A stretch of DNA of 64,000 nucleotides from Nepenthes gracilis (lineage: Eukaryota > Streptophyta > Magnoliopsida > Caryophyllales > Nepenthaceae). The position numbers and the translations under genes were made by a program. The stretch is taken from NCBI GenBank assembly GCA_033239525.1, contig BSYO01000031.1:3380467-3444466 (forward strand). Direction: 5' to 3'. Below the pieces are notes generated by a model. It was not told the origin of the DNA. It ran no database searches and worked only from the letters and a program-made list of their open reading frames with translations. The number at the start of each line of letters is the position of its first letter. Position 1 is the first letter of the stretch. Of the stretch, positions 1 through 10,689 are shown piece by piece.

Positions 1-23
1 GGGAAAAGATAGCCTCGTTATAG

Positions 24-254
24 AACGAGCTATCCACTCGTCTGCGTTCTCAGGAGGTTACCCTGGCACTGTGGAACAGGTTTTGGGAAGTCGTCAGTAT
101 TTGTTGCCATATTGTCAAGGTTGCGGATCCTGATGTTTCCATTGGCTTCCTTGACCCCTCAAACCGTGCCACCCAGAGGCGTGAGGACCTAGTGAACTTT
201 TCTCAGAGTGCCCTCGGGCCTCTCTCGCATCCTCCTGGGAGCTCTGGTACTTAG
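24..254 (+). pseudogene. 3' end of antisense ORF of Tat-like element 1
   Basis: An open frame runs from base 24 to a TAG at 252-254 on the strand opposite to this element's gag-pol. The translation includes FWEVVSICC and GFLDPSNRA. It stands downstream of integrase, where the element at 49656 and the one starting at 59610 also carry a plus-strand ORF. A TAG at 21-23 breaks the frame upstream. An AATAAA-type signal near 309-315, about 55 bases after the stop, may end the transcript. Function unknown. Confidence 0.45.
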
Positions 255-1260
255 CTGTGATTTTTATATTTTTGTTCGTCGTTGTACTTTGTCAACAAAG
301 CATCCTTAATAAAACACCGATTTTGTTGACGTATCGTGTTTTCATACTTTGTCCTGCTTTTTCTTTAGTTGTTTACTCTTTGCGTTGGCTGGTGACTTAG
401 TGTGCTCTAACCGCGACACCAATCGTTGCAGTCTAGCTACTCGGAGACGTGTGTTTTGCTCTCAGATAGACCTAAGTCGTTGAGGAGACATTAGGGTGAG
501 TCATAGTTTCACGACATCTTCACATACAAGCATACTTTACTTAACAAGTTTAGCTTTCGCATTGGGTGGCGCTACCCATGTTTGACTCTGGGTGGCCATC
601 TTTTAGTCAGAGCATTTTGACCCTGATTTGTTGACCGTTGTAGACTCATTGCGCTATCTCTTGTTAGTGGAGTCGTCACGCGTGCTGTTTAAGCCTCCTA
701 AGGTTTGGTATTGGACTGCGAATGGGCCACTTGGATGATTAAAATTTTATTTGACCGCTTATAGGCCGCTTGAATGATTAAGGTTTAATTCGACCATTTA
801 CGGGCCACTTGATGACCAATGTTTAATTACGACCAAGTAAAAATCCACATGATTTAGGGGCAGATTAGGTCATTTATTTTGTATAATCTGTAAGTAAGCA
901 TTCATATAGGAAAATAAAAAGAAAGGAAAGAGAAGCATGGAACAATGCAAATGAAAAAGAATTATTTTTTATTAATCATAATGAATGTTACAAGTATGCT
1001 TCATATTACATAGATGACCTACTTAGGTCTTCACTGGTAGTTGTGCTTAAGGTAAATCGCGTTTCACATCTGTGGGACCAATTTACTATTTTGGGTTCAG
1101 AACTTATATGTTCCATTCTGCAGGACGACAGAAACTAAGAATGGACCTTCCCAATTATGGGAATGCCTGTTCTGGTTGGCAGTCTTACCTGTAACCTCTA
1201 CACTTCGTAAGACTAGATCTTCAACTTCAAATTGTCGCCATTTTACTTTCTTATTATAAT
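255..1260. other. Non-coding spacer between antisense ORF and integrase of element 1
   Basis: Beyond a possible polyadenylation signal near 309-315 I see no coding sequence. From about 1030 onward there is a weak match, in broken frames on the minus strand, to the integrase C-terminal tail. Short diverged direct repeats (GGCCACTTGGATGAT and variants) lie at about 724-870. Confidence 0.4.
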
Positions 1261-1273
1261 AGCGAGCGATTTA

Positions 1274-2250
1274 TTATTGGTTGGCGGCTGTTCGCAACCT
1301 GGCCGCGTTGCGGTCTTCCTCCAGTAGATCTAGGTGCCCCCTAATCTTTTGGCAGTTGCCAAGTGGATCAAATGCTTCGACCTTGAGGCTTGGGAGCCCG
1401 ATCTCGACTGGTATTATGGCCTCAGTCCCATAGTAGAGGTTAAAGGGTGTCTCGCGAATTGGTTCTTTAGGAGTCATCTGGTATGACCACAGCACGGAGG
1501 TCAGTTCGTTGACCCAGGAGCCCCTCGCGTCTTGCAGCTAGGTCTTCAAGCCATGCAGTATCGTCCGATTAGTAACTTTTGATTGCCCTTCACTTGGGGG
1601 TACGGTATCGAAATGTGGACCAATTTGATATCCAAACTGATGCAATACTTAGTAAAGCATTTTTCTAAAAATTGGGTTCCATTGTTAGTAACAATGACCT
1701 CAGAAATGCCAAATTTGTTTACTATGCTTTGGCGGACGAATTCCAGGGCATTGTGCTCTGTGATCTTGGTTAGCGGGGTGGCTTCCTACCAATTTGGTGA
1801 AGTAGTCTATACCCACGATGATAAACTTTCTTTACCCGGTTGCGATGGAAAACGGGCCAAGAATATTGAGCCCCCACTGTGCGACTGCTGATGACTATTG
1901 CCGTGGAGTTGGCAATTCTCAAACTTCATTACGAACTCCAAGGCGTCATTCCTCATTATTGGCTAGTAATATTCCTGGTACATGACTTTGAACGCTAGGT
2001 TCTTACCACCAATGTGTGATCCGCATATCTCGAGGTGGACTTCGCTGAAGGCATAGTCGACCTCCTCAGGGTTAAGACATCGGAGGTATGGAGTCGAGTA
2101 TCCTTGGCGATACTCCATTCTGTCGACTATGGTGTACCAACTGATCGTCTTTTTGACCTGTTTAGCCTGATCTGCATTTTTCAGTAGTATTTCGTCCGCC
2201 AGATACCTCTAGTATGATGTCATCTAATTTTTGATATCGGAGACTTACGT
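1274..2250 (-). pseudogene. Integrase region of Tat-like element 1
   Basis: The C-terminal half is readable on the minus strand at 1274-1495 (ETPFNLYYGTEAIIPVEIGL), a typical gypsy integrase stretch. The core lies at about 1500-1900 in broken frames. The second catalytic Asp motif, VTDNG in the copy at 51888-52694, is VTNNG here. The Glu motif, QVEVTN in that copy, reads as a QSKVTN-like sequence after a frameshift. Both changes are G-to-A on the coding strand. The enzyme would join element cDNA to the genome; this copy cannot. Confidence 0.75.
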
Positions 2251-2256
2251 CGCTTC

Positions 2257-2699
2257 CTATTCCTCTATACTAGGGGTGTTCAAAATTTTCCTCATGTCTT
2301 TCGAAAACTGTTCTGAATTTTCGTCCACCGCTACTCTAACAAGTTGATCGACCTTCCAATTCTCAGTTCTGGGGGTGTGGACTAGGTTTAACTTATCAAA
2401 TCTTCGGACCGTGTCCTGCGCCTTAGCTACGTATCTTGCCAAGAGAGGGTTGCATGTCTCAAAACTCCGATTGATCTGGTTAACGACTAGTTCTGAGTCG
2501 CTATAGACTGTTAGTCGCTTAGTTGAGTACTTTTTGGCTAGTCGTAATCCAGACAGGGTTTTATACTCAACAATATTATTGGCGGCCAAAAATTTGAGTT
2601 TAAGAATCTCACCTCAAACCCGTTTGGGGTCCTTAGGATCACTCCAGCACTGCTACCTGAGTTGGTTGATGAACCGTCAACGTTGAAGATCCACTCTGG
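2257..2699 (-). pseudogene. RNase H of Tat-like element 1, C-terminal part
   Basis: Minus-strand translation at 2257-2589 shows VYSDSELVVNQI and the ENWKVDQLVR tail, characteristic of the RNase H that follows RT in Tat-type elements. The first part of the domain, WIFNVDGSSTNSG, lies at about 2645-2699 in another frame, so a frameshift sits near 2585. The domain is interrupted exactly upstream of that motif by the insertion at 2700-3830 and resumes at 3846. Confidence 0.8.
2685..2699. repeat. Left target-site duplication of nested retroposon
   Basis: GAAGATCCACTCTGG here is repeated exactly at 3831-3845. It is the host retrotransposon's own RNase H coding sequence, duplicated by the insertion. 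Confidence 0.93.
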
Positions 2700-3830
2700 T
2701 TGCTAATTAAGCTGATTATTAAGCTGGGAGATGAGGCTGATACTGAGCTTGCTAGATTCCGAATTGCTATTTTTCTTGATCCCCCATCCGGTTGCTAATT
2801 TCCAGCATTCTCTATGTCCTTTGGCTGCAATTGTTTTTGCTCACGGACCTGTTTGGTTTTGGGTGGATTGTGTGTTGTCTTACTTATCTTGGTGCTATAG
2901 TATTTTTCATCTTGCAGGCGGGGGGAGAGGTATCGAGAGAAGATGGCGAGTGCACGGCCTGTGGGAAGACCGATACGGCTTAGCTTTGGGGTTGTGGCTC
3001 GGTTGGGGCGTGGCTTATGGGAGCCCCTTTGGCCGGCTGATTGCAGTTTTCAATTGATGGTGCTTGCTTGCGATGCTATCTGGATCCCTTTTGCCACCTT
3101 CATGCAGCTCGAAGGAGAGTGATGAAGGCTGCTGCTGGATGCGGTTGCTAAAGGTAGTAGTATGCTGAGTTCTCATCTTTGGAAATGGCCCCGTGGTGTT
3201 GTTGGTGATGAGCGTAGCTGATGTAGCTCGGTTTTGATGGAGGGCATGCTCTCCATGTTTATTGAGCTATTACGATTCTTGTTGCTTATGAAGGGGGTGG
3301 GATGGTCGGCTGGCCTGTTGGTTGTTGTGATAGCCGATCCGGTGTTTGACCATGGTGTTGCAGCCTTTTATCTTTGCCCCCATGTGATTTTTGACACTGT
3401 AAAGTTAGTATCCACTACAACCTGTACTGCTGTCGGTAAATGCTTGATTCTTATTGAGCAGCATGGATTTGATGTTAATGCAGCGAGATTGGATGTATTT
3501 CTGCATTGGGGCGGTGTTTGCGGTTTTGATGCGCGGCTCGGTATGATGATCCGGGCATTTTATTTTCTTTGTGTAAAATTTATTTTCTTCCCCATGTTTG
3601 GGCGTGTCCTTCATGTGAGTAGGTTGATGACGTTGACGTGTGTAATTCTGTTGTCGATGTTTTTAGTTACCTTATTATGGTTTTGTATTTTGGTTCACGT
3701 TGCTCGGGGTATGCCCTAGCATCTTTGTTCTAAATCCAAGTCGGAATAACACTTGGAGATAGAACATTGTTCATGTATATTTTTTTCTTTTCATTTATAA
3801 AATTTACTTACTTACCCAAAAAAAAAAAAA
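2700..3830 (+). mobile_element. Poly(A)-ended retroposon (5'-truncated LINE tail or processed cDNA)
   Basis: A 1131-bp segment interrupts RNase H of element 1. It ends in 13 A residues (3818-3830) and is bounded by a perfect 15-bp direct repeat, the signature of target-primed insertion by LINE machinery. The T-rich body and its end, AAAATTTACTTACTTACCC before the poly(A), resemble 3' tails of plant L1-type LINEs. No RT or endonuclease motif is visible, so a truncated LINE 3' end is likeliest; a retrocopied host transcript is possible. Hydrophobic open frames within it (for example 3234-3719) have no recognisable family. Confidence 0.88.
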
Positions 3831-3845
3831 GAAGATCCACTCTGG
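3831..3845. repeat. Right target-site duplication of nested retroposon
   Basis: Exact copy of 2685-2699, directly after the poly(A) run. Confidence 0.93.
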
Positions 3846-5250
3846 CTCCTCCGGGCGGTGTTCTGTGTCCTAAGCGTGATGCTCATTGATGATTGGGGTC
3901 GTGATCTCAACGATGAAGTTTACTAAAACTTGCCATTTGATGGCTGGCCTGAGTCGAAATTCGATGTTGATCTCTCTCAACTCGATGGCCCATTTGACCA
4001 ACCGTCCGAAAATATCAGGTTTCTGAAGGATACTCTTCAATGGTTAGTCGGTCAGGATGATCACATGGTGAGCCTGGAAGTAAGGTCTTAACTTCTGGCA
4101 GAGAAGACGAGTGCAAGAGTGAGCTTTCCAATGTGTGGGTAGCGTGTCTCTATGCCGGTCAACGTCTTGCTCACATAGTAGATTTGCCGCTACACGTCTA
4201 AGTCCGACATATCAGAACGGAGCTAAGAGCCACTTTCGATACCGCCAGGAAGAGGCATAACTCTTTCCCGTCTCTTGGTGACGTTAGCAACGGTGGACCG
4301 GTCAAGTACTACTTTAACTCATTGAAGGCGGCCTAGAACCCTTCAGTTCACTGAAAATCGTTCACTTTTGTCCCCCTCAGAGTCTTGAAGAAAGGTTGGT
4401 ACTTGTCGACTGACTTTGCCAAGAAGAGGCATAACGCTGTTAATTGGCAGTCAGCCGCCGGACATCCTTGACGCTCCGTGGCGGAGACATATCCATGAGG
4501 GTCTTGATCTTCTCTGGGTTCACTTTGATCACTTGCTGAGAGACGATAAAATCCAAGAATTTTTCAGAGAACACTTCAAAGATGCACTTGGTTGGATTCA
4601 ACTTCATTTGGTGCGCACGGAGCACCTTGAAAGATTTAGCAAGATCGCGAATATGGTCACTAATGGTTATACTTTTGATGAGCATGTCGTTTACATATAC
4701 CTCCATATTATGGCCGATCTGCTTCTCGAACATCTTGTTCACGAGCTTTTGGTACGTTGCGCTAACGTTCTTTAAACTTAAAAGCATAACCTTGTAATAG
4801 TAGGTGTTTTGATCGGTCATGAACGAGGTGTGCACATTGTCCTATAGGCTTATCATGATCTGGTTGTAGCCCGAGTATGCGTCTATGAAACTCAACAGCT
4901 TGTGACCAGAAGTCTAGTCAACCAACAAATCAATCCTGAGCAAAGGGAAGCTGTCCTTTGTGTAGGCTTTGTTGACGTCGGTAAAATTGACGCACATTTG
5001 TTATTTTCTATTGCTTTTCTTGACTAGGACGATATTTGATACCCAATCTGAGTACTAAACTTCCCTGATAAAGTCGGCGACCAGCAGCTCTTTATTTCTT
5101 TTTGGATGGCTACGAGTTTCTCAATGCAGTGGTTCCTTTGCTTCTGTCTGATATTTTACGGTCGGGATTGAGACCCAACTTGTGGATTATTTCTTCAGCC
5201 AAAATTCTAAGCATGTCAGCGGATGTCCACGCGAAGATATCCTCATTCTG
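3846..5250 (-). pseudogene. Reverse transcriptase and start of RNase H of Tat-like element 1
   Basis: The minus strand at 4440-4835 encodes the RT core: HTSFMTDQNTYYYKVM, then EVYVNDMLIKS, then MKLNPTKCIFEV. The catalytic motif is YVND here and YVDD in the sister element at 53842-54429; the first Asp was lost by a GAC-to-AAC change. The rest of RT (4836-5250) and the RT/RNase H connection (3846-4400) are recognisable only in pieces because of stops and frameshifts. Not functional. Confidence 0.82.
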
Positions 5251-5571
5251 GCCTCAGAACGCTATCAACTCGTCACGTTAGGGTTCGGCGAGTGAGCCCT
5301 CTATCTGTACACACCTCTTTAGGTTTTTCAAATTTAGTGGTATGAGATTGTTGGCTTCGCCAAACTATGCCTGCTACAAGGTCGCTTCGTCTTGATGGTC
5401 CAACTCTCCTGCTGGTCTTCCGCCACCACTCGAGGTTACCTACAACATGTAGCAAGTCCGTCCCATCACTTGGTTACCCAACACTTCACCAATACCGCAT
5501 GCTATTATAAAATTTTATTTTTAAGTGCGTTATTGAGGTGACGACTCTGAACGCTGCTAGGCACGATTGGC
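5251..5571 (-). pseudogene. Protease-RT linker of Tat-like element 1, degenerate
   Basis: Lies between the protease and RT blocks and matches by position the linker at about 54803-55100 of the second element. No intact frame; no domain recognisable. Confidence 0.4.
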
Positions 5572-6027
5572 CTAGAATAACATTTTATATGGAGGGCAGA
5601 TCAACAACCAGAAAGGTGAGTGTGCCCTCACCGTTCTGGTGTATGTGTCCAGGGTGACCTCCAACTGTATTGTCCCTTGGACTGCCACAGGTTCATTGTC
5701 TAGGCCATACAGCGGGCCTTTGACAGATTTTAGTTGATTCTTTTTGAGACCAAATTTAAAGAATGTATCGAGGCAAAGCAAATCCTTAAAACTTTCATTA
5801 TTAATAAAAACACGTTTCAACTGGTAGTCCACAGTACCGTTTGAAATGAGTGCAGATATAATAAGGGGATAAATATATAGGGTAGTTACATGAGCTATGT
5901 CACTATCACTAAAGCTAATGACATTTTCCTCCCCGCTCTGCTTCTTGTGCCCAACTTGCCTTTCCTTGTGATCTGCTTCGTGGGTTTTAGGCGGTCGAGT
6001 CGTTATCATGTTGACTAGTCCAACCAT
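5572..6027 (-). pseudogene. Aspartic protease region of Tat-like element 1
   Basis: The longest frame of this element, 151 codons on the minus strand. It has the pattern of Tat-group proteases: ISFSDSDIAHVTTLY, then LIISALISNGTVDYQLKRVF, then INNESFKDLL. The place where the family has the catalytic D-[ST]-G-[SA] reads NNES, so the active-site Asp is changed. The domain cuts the Gag-Pol polyprotein in active relatives. The C-terminal part (LEVTLDTYTRTVRAHSPFWL) keeps the flap-like strand seen in the family. Confidence 0.75.
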
Positions 6028-7570
6028 GACCTAGTTCTACAGTTGGGACGGATTTGACCCTTCTCTGCCCACGGTGTCAGGACTCTGCCCAGGATTCCTG
6101 ATGAACTCGGTGAGATGACCGCTCCGAATAAGCTCATCAATTTTCCGCTGGAGCGTCTTGCAATCCTCTGTAGTGTGTCCTGACGATCGATAAAAATTGC
6201 AATATTTTGCTGGATTTTCTCCCTCCGTGCTTTTCAGTTACTTTAGCCACTTAACGAACTTCTCCCCACGAATCTACATAAGGACGTTGGACCGTGTGCC
6301 GTTTAGCGTAGTCAGGTTAACAGGCCTGTACTTCTTACGGTCCAGCACTTTGATCCTATACTACTTCCAGCCAAGATTGCAGCCATCATCATTCTTCCTC
6401 TTTCCTTTAGCTGAGAAAGAGCGAGGTTGGTTGGTCCTCTCAGGATACTTTGCCTCGTTGGTCTCCTCGGCGGCCACGTATACTCTGGTGATGGCTTCCA
6501 CCTTCCGGAAGGTTTGCGGGTTCTTGCGGGTTCTTGCGGGCTAAATACTTGAAGAAATTGCCTGACCCTAACGCAAAGATGAAGCTGCTAAGTTCATTTT
6601 TTCGGTGAGCTTGAGGATCTTCTGGCTTCCGCTATGTACCGCTCCAGAAACTTCCTTAGATTCTCTCCCTGTCTCTTCTTGTTGTGGAAGAGATGCCATT
6701 GTTGTTTCTCTCCTCGGTGGTTGGAAGCATACTATGCCAAGATGAGATCGGTGAGATCCCTGAAACTTTGGATCGAGTTAGTAGGAAGTCGATGGAACCA
6801 GATCTAGGCGTTCCCCCTCAAGGTGAGGGAGAAACAACAGCACATCACCACATCTTCCAGGCCCTAGAGGCTTAGATGGGTACGGAAGTGATCCAGGTGA
6901 TCCATGAGATCTTTCCAGATCTTTCCAGATCGGTGGCGTGTTCGTCGTCCCTAAACACGTGGTTCCAGATCTTCTTGATTTTTTCTTCCACATGGAAGGA
7001 GTTTCCTGATCTCTTGAGGTAAATTCTCAACTCTGTTCTTTCTATGGTGCAGCGCGTAGCCGGCTGGCTGCTACCGCTGGCAGATCGGACAATTCGGGAA
7101 GCTCCCTCCCGAGCCTGAGGCCGTGGCTCGTCCTAAAAATATCGGGGGTTTCTTTTCTCAGGGCTCTCATGCGAAGTCTCATGGCCCAAGCTCCCTTCAA
7201 GCCTTAAACGGCTCTGGGCGTTGAAGGCCTCCGGAGCACAAGAGTTGCCTGGCCTTGAAGCCATCTTGGACGGCTTCTTTTTCCTCTGACCTTCTTTCCT
7301 GGAGGCCGAAATAGGAATCGCGGAAGGCTGAGCCCCCTGCCTCTTCTTTCCCCAGCGGGTTCAGAGTATTTCGAACATTCTGGACATGTTGTTCATCTGC
7401 TCTGCTAGGTTAAGAAAAAATGGTGCAGGTTGCCCTCCGACCAGATTACTAGCTGAGTGGTCGTAGTCGAGGGAGGTAGCATCTCTAGTGGGGTCACTAA
7501 CTTGAGCTCCGATGTTCACCATCTTGTTTGATGACACTATTTTTAAGGATGAAAGTGGTTGGCCTTTAGT
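6028..7570 (-). pseudogene. Gag region of Tat-like element 1, degenerate
   Basis: Minus-strand fragments: a nucleocapsid-like segment at about 6100-6200 (YCNFYRSSGHTTEDCKTLQ, the compact C-x-F...GH...C motif common in Tat Gag), then basic and capsid fragments to about 7000, and a start-proximal piece at 7361-7684 that overlaps the primer-binding site. Two short tandem duplications, a GGGTTCTTGC unit near 6520-6540 and GATCTTTCCA near 6908-6930, are probably slippage. The frame is broken many times. Confidence 0.6.
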
Positions 7571-7575
7571 TAGCG

Positions 7576-7593
7576 TTCTCACAGACGGCGCCA
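7576..7593 (-). other. Primer-binding site of element 1
   Basis: On the minus strand TGGCGCCGTCTGTGAGAA follows the LTR end after one or two bases. TGGCGCC is the start of many plant gypsy primer-binding sites and pairs with a tRNA 3' end (compare TGGCGTTGTCTGTGGGAA at 57164-57181). Confidence 0.75.
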
Positions 7594-7594
7594 A

Positions 7595-8545
7595 TGATGC
7601 ATCCTGGATCCAAATTTCAAACATATTCGGATTGAGCTGTCCGTCAGATTCCGATCTCCGTCCTCTAAGTTTCAAATCTTGCACACCACAACTCCAAATA
7701 AAAGGTCAGGTGACGACGGAGTTTGGTCCTACAAAAAAATACTTTAATACTCAAGTTAGTAAACAACCTTTTGAGAATAGGAGGTGGATGCAGAGAATGT
7801 AAAAATGAATATTGTGAGTGTGTTTATGGATGCAAGTGGGGAGTGTACTTGTAGGGAGAGTCGCTTTGGATGCTCGTGGAGAGCAATTCCTCTGAGAACT
7901 GAGCTTGTAGGAAGCTAATAATAGAGAGAGAGAGCGTTGGGATGCTCAAGAGTTTAGAGAGCTTCTGAGAGTTTGAGTTTGCTTGAGGGTGTTTACTGTG
8001 TAAGAGAAAGGGTGTCTCTAGAGTGAGTCTCTATGGCCTTTTATAGTCATGGTCCTGAGTTGCCTTCCTTGTGTAGCGAGGTTAGATGTCCTCCTTCTGT
8101 GGGGGGATTGTTGCCTTTCCTGTATAGGCATGAGCGCCATTCCTGGCTGTAACGGTCAAGGAGATGGATCTCCTTCCTTCTGTATATGGTAACCATTAGG
8201 ATTTCCTTGCAGATTACATGCGGATCCTTGCGCATTCCTCCTGGGAGGTGCTATGATTTTGGGAGGTTACCATTATAGGAGAGATTGCCTTCTTTGGAGA
8301 TGCGAAAAATTAAGATAGATAACTGTTGTGGCCTGGAAAGGGATGCGTGGGCCGATTTAGGCATGGGCTACATTCGTCTTGGACCTCTGCCGGTCCACTC
8401 GCCACTTCTCTTATCAACGACAGCGTTGACTATCCTACTTGCTATTCCGTCGGTCAACGGATGCGTTGACCGTCCAAAGTTGAAATGAGCCGCTGCTGGA
8501 TTTGGGCCGTTTCCTCATTTGTGGGCCAGCCCTGCTACGACGTTC
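7595..8545 (-). repeat. 5' LTR of Tat-like element 1
   Basis: The inner end reads TGATGCATCCTGGATCC on the plus strand, matching the inner LTR end of element 2 (TGATGCGTCCGTAGGTCC) and the outer end of the LTR at 59610. All three share an AAGGTCAGG-like block about 120 bases in. A TATA-like CTATAAAAG lies on the minus strand near 8037-8045. The outer boundary near 8545 is estimated from the 928-bp length of the sister LTR. Confidence 0.72.
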
Positions 8546-9640
8546 CGATTAGAAATAAATATTATCTGATTTTGTTAGAATTTTTTGATAGAACTAGTTA
8601 TTCAACCCATATTATTATTCTAAAAAATAGAAATAATTATTATGATGAAAGATTGTATTATTTATCTTTAGAGCATAGGAAATAATATTCTAGAATACAG
8701 TAGTAACACCGCTACTAGCCACTACAATCGACTATCGGCCATAGCCGTTGGCCATCACGGTAATTTAGTGATGATAACAATTTTATTCGATGCAATATTT
8801 ATCCTCTATATATACTAAATATGCTTAACGTGATCGAAGAGATTTTGTTTATAGTGCACGGTCTAATTTAGATGTGAGATATATTAGCAAAGGTGATGGT
8901 GGTTATAATTGCTCCATTTCAATTGTTGAAAGGTAGCCTTATAATTAATTCATCACGTTTTCTCATAAAGTCATAGGTAGATAAAAAAAGGTTCTCTGAT
9001 GTGTGCACTTAAACTAATATAACCAGTCAGTTAGCCTATCATCTTATATTAAGATACACCTTTTAAATATTTTCATGAATCTAACCATGTATAATTGACT
9101 AGTGATCTATTTTGAAAGGGAAAACATAAAAGGCTCCACATAATAAAAAATTTCTTTTCTTTATTTTTTTATTTAACTTTCTTTTTTGCTATTTCTTTTC
9201 TTAAATATATAATTTAGTTTCTAATTTTGCCTTTTTAAATGACCATTGGTAGCTTGCTTTCTTTATAATTTCAGATTACCCAAGTATTTCTTTGTTTTTT
9301 GAGAGTTATTTGTACTTGATTTGTTTAATATTAATATACCGATCCGTTGGTACGGAGAAAGATAAAAATAAAATTACATATGTATAAATCAGGAAGTTAA
9401 CATACAATATCTCATTTAATTCATATATAGATTAAATATTATTTTTAAAATGATAGTAATATCGAAAAATGGCAGTAATAGACGACCAGAGCTAACCGGG
9501 GGCGAGGGAGTCCTTTAGAGTTGGGCTGACATTGTCAGGGTGGTCAGAGTTGGAGTGGCATTGTAGCGACGGGATGGAAGATAAGTGAGACTAATATTAA
9601 TGTTTTTACTTACCAAGGATTTGATAAATAAAGATAAAAA
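8546..9640. other. AT-rich intergenic DNA, no gene seen
   Basis: Low-complexity AT-rich sequence with stops in all frames. No gene, RNA or clear transposon end recognised. Confidence 0.5.
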
Positions 9641-10683
9641 ATTCCTTTTTTTAATATTGAAGGAGGACTTTTTGTCCTAAATTATACAATTAAGTTTCGA
9701 CCCCGATAAAGATAGCGAAAGCAGTAACAATTAAATATTCAATACACGTAAATAATATTTATTTATAGATGTTAAAGATAAGGACGAGTATGCAACATAT
9801 AATTGAGTATAAATAATAATAAAAAGACAAAATTTTTAGTGACGAAGGAAAAATTTGATATCCACGATAATCGAGAAAAACCTTCCGGGTTTCAACGGCC
9901 AGGAAAGTAATGCACTATGAAAATCAACTTACAGATCGGGTGGTAACGACGTGCTAACCTAGTCGACTTACTCCCATCTCGTGATCCCTACCAAGGAACT
10001 TCTTAGATTTGCCCGAGGCAACGAAATCGGACACCTTCCGGTCTTCACGTCAATCTTCCCTCTTTAGCCACTTGAATTGCTGAACACGATTGAGTCTTCT
10101 TCTTTAACACATCGATGTCTCCAACGAAGATAGAAAGATGTAAGAGTTTGAATGGAAAAGAGAAAATGTAAAGAAAACTAGTTAGAACATAAAGTTCAAG
10201 GTTATAGCTTTTAGTTTTCTCAAAAGAAGCAAGATCAATGGAGTTTTAACAACAATTTTTCTCAAGTGGGGCATGAAATTGATCTGCCAAGAGTCCTAGG
10301 GTTTCAAAATTATAAGCCAAGTATTTATAGAGGGCTCAAAAATCGCATTTAAAAAGTTGCCCGTTGCCGTGGCGCTCGAGCGCGCGGCGGGCGCAAGGAG
10401 GGTTTTCAGAAAAACCCTATGTGCGCTCGAGCGCGGGGCTGGCGAGCAGCGAGCGGGCTCTTTCTGGATTTTGAGCTTGAGCGCTAGGCGAGCGCGGTGC
10501 TTCTGAATTTTGGGCTCGAGCGGATAGAGAGCGCACAAAAAGCGCGGGGCTTCTGGATTTTGGGCTCGAGCGGTTGGAGAGCACACAGCAGGTGCGGTAT
10601 CCATGGAAGTCGGAACGGACAGCAATGGATGAATGTTGATGCAACACTTCGGCAATGTATAACCCGACATATATATATTGTCA
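9640..10683 (-). repeat. Probable solo LTR or LTR remnant, minus orientation
   Basis: The minus strand has a TATA-like CTCTATAAATAC near 10321-10333, preceded by a GC-rich, internally repeated block and followed by about 650 bp of leader-like sequence, as in an LTR. A candidate outer end, TGACAATATATATATGTCGG on the minus strand, begins at 10683. The left end is not defined and no target duplication was found. Confidence 0.4.
10360..10600. repeat. Imperfect tandem repeats with GCTCGAGCG core
   Basis: Units of roughly 60 bp, each carrying TTCTGGATTTTGGGCTCGAGCG or a variant, recur about four times (best at 10462-10572). They lie just upstream of the minus-strand TATA-like box, where LTR enhancer repeats would be. 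Confidence 0.7.
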
Positions 10684-10689
10684 CGGAAT

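Larger units (their letters stand above)
1..8545 (-). mobile_element. Tat-like Ty3/gypsy retrotransposon 1, degenerate, 3' end beyond window
   Basis: Reading the minus strand from right to left there is an LTR, a primer-binding site, gag, protease, RT, RNase H and integrase, which is the Ty3/gypsy order. The protease-RT sequence and the extra ORF on the opposite strand next to integrase fit the Tat group of plant gypsy elements. All frames carry stops and frameshifts, and catalytic acids of RT and integrase are changed, so it cannot move by itself. A retroposon at 2700-3830 is nested inside it. The 3' LTR would lie left of base 1. The lineage is inferred by eye from resemblance to the better preserved copy at 49656-58110. 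Confidence 0.85.

Noticed and set aside
2731..3057. 108-codon plus-strand frame in the insertion
   Set aside because: No motif, overlaps another open frame, and base composition explains it.
3234..3719. 161-codon hydrophobic frame as a membrane protein
   Set aside because: It lies within the poly(A)-ended insertion; its hydrophobicity follows from T-rich codons and no family motif is seen.
7512..7802. 96-codon plus-strand frame at the LTR-gag border of element 1
   Set aside because: Spans the primer-binding site and LTR end on the opposite strand; no protein motif.
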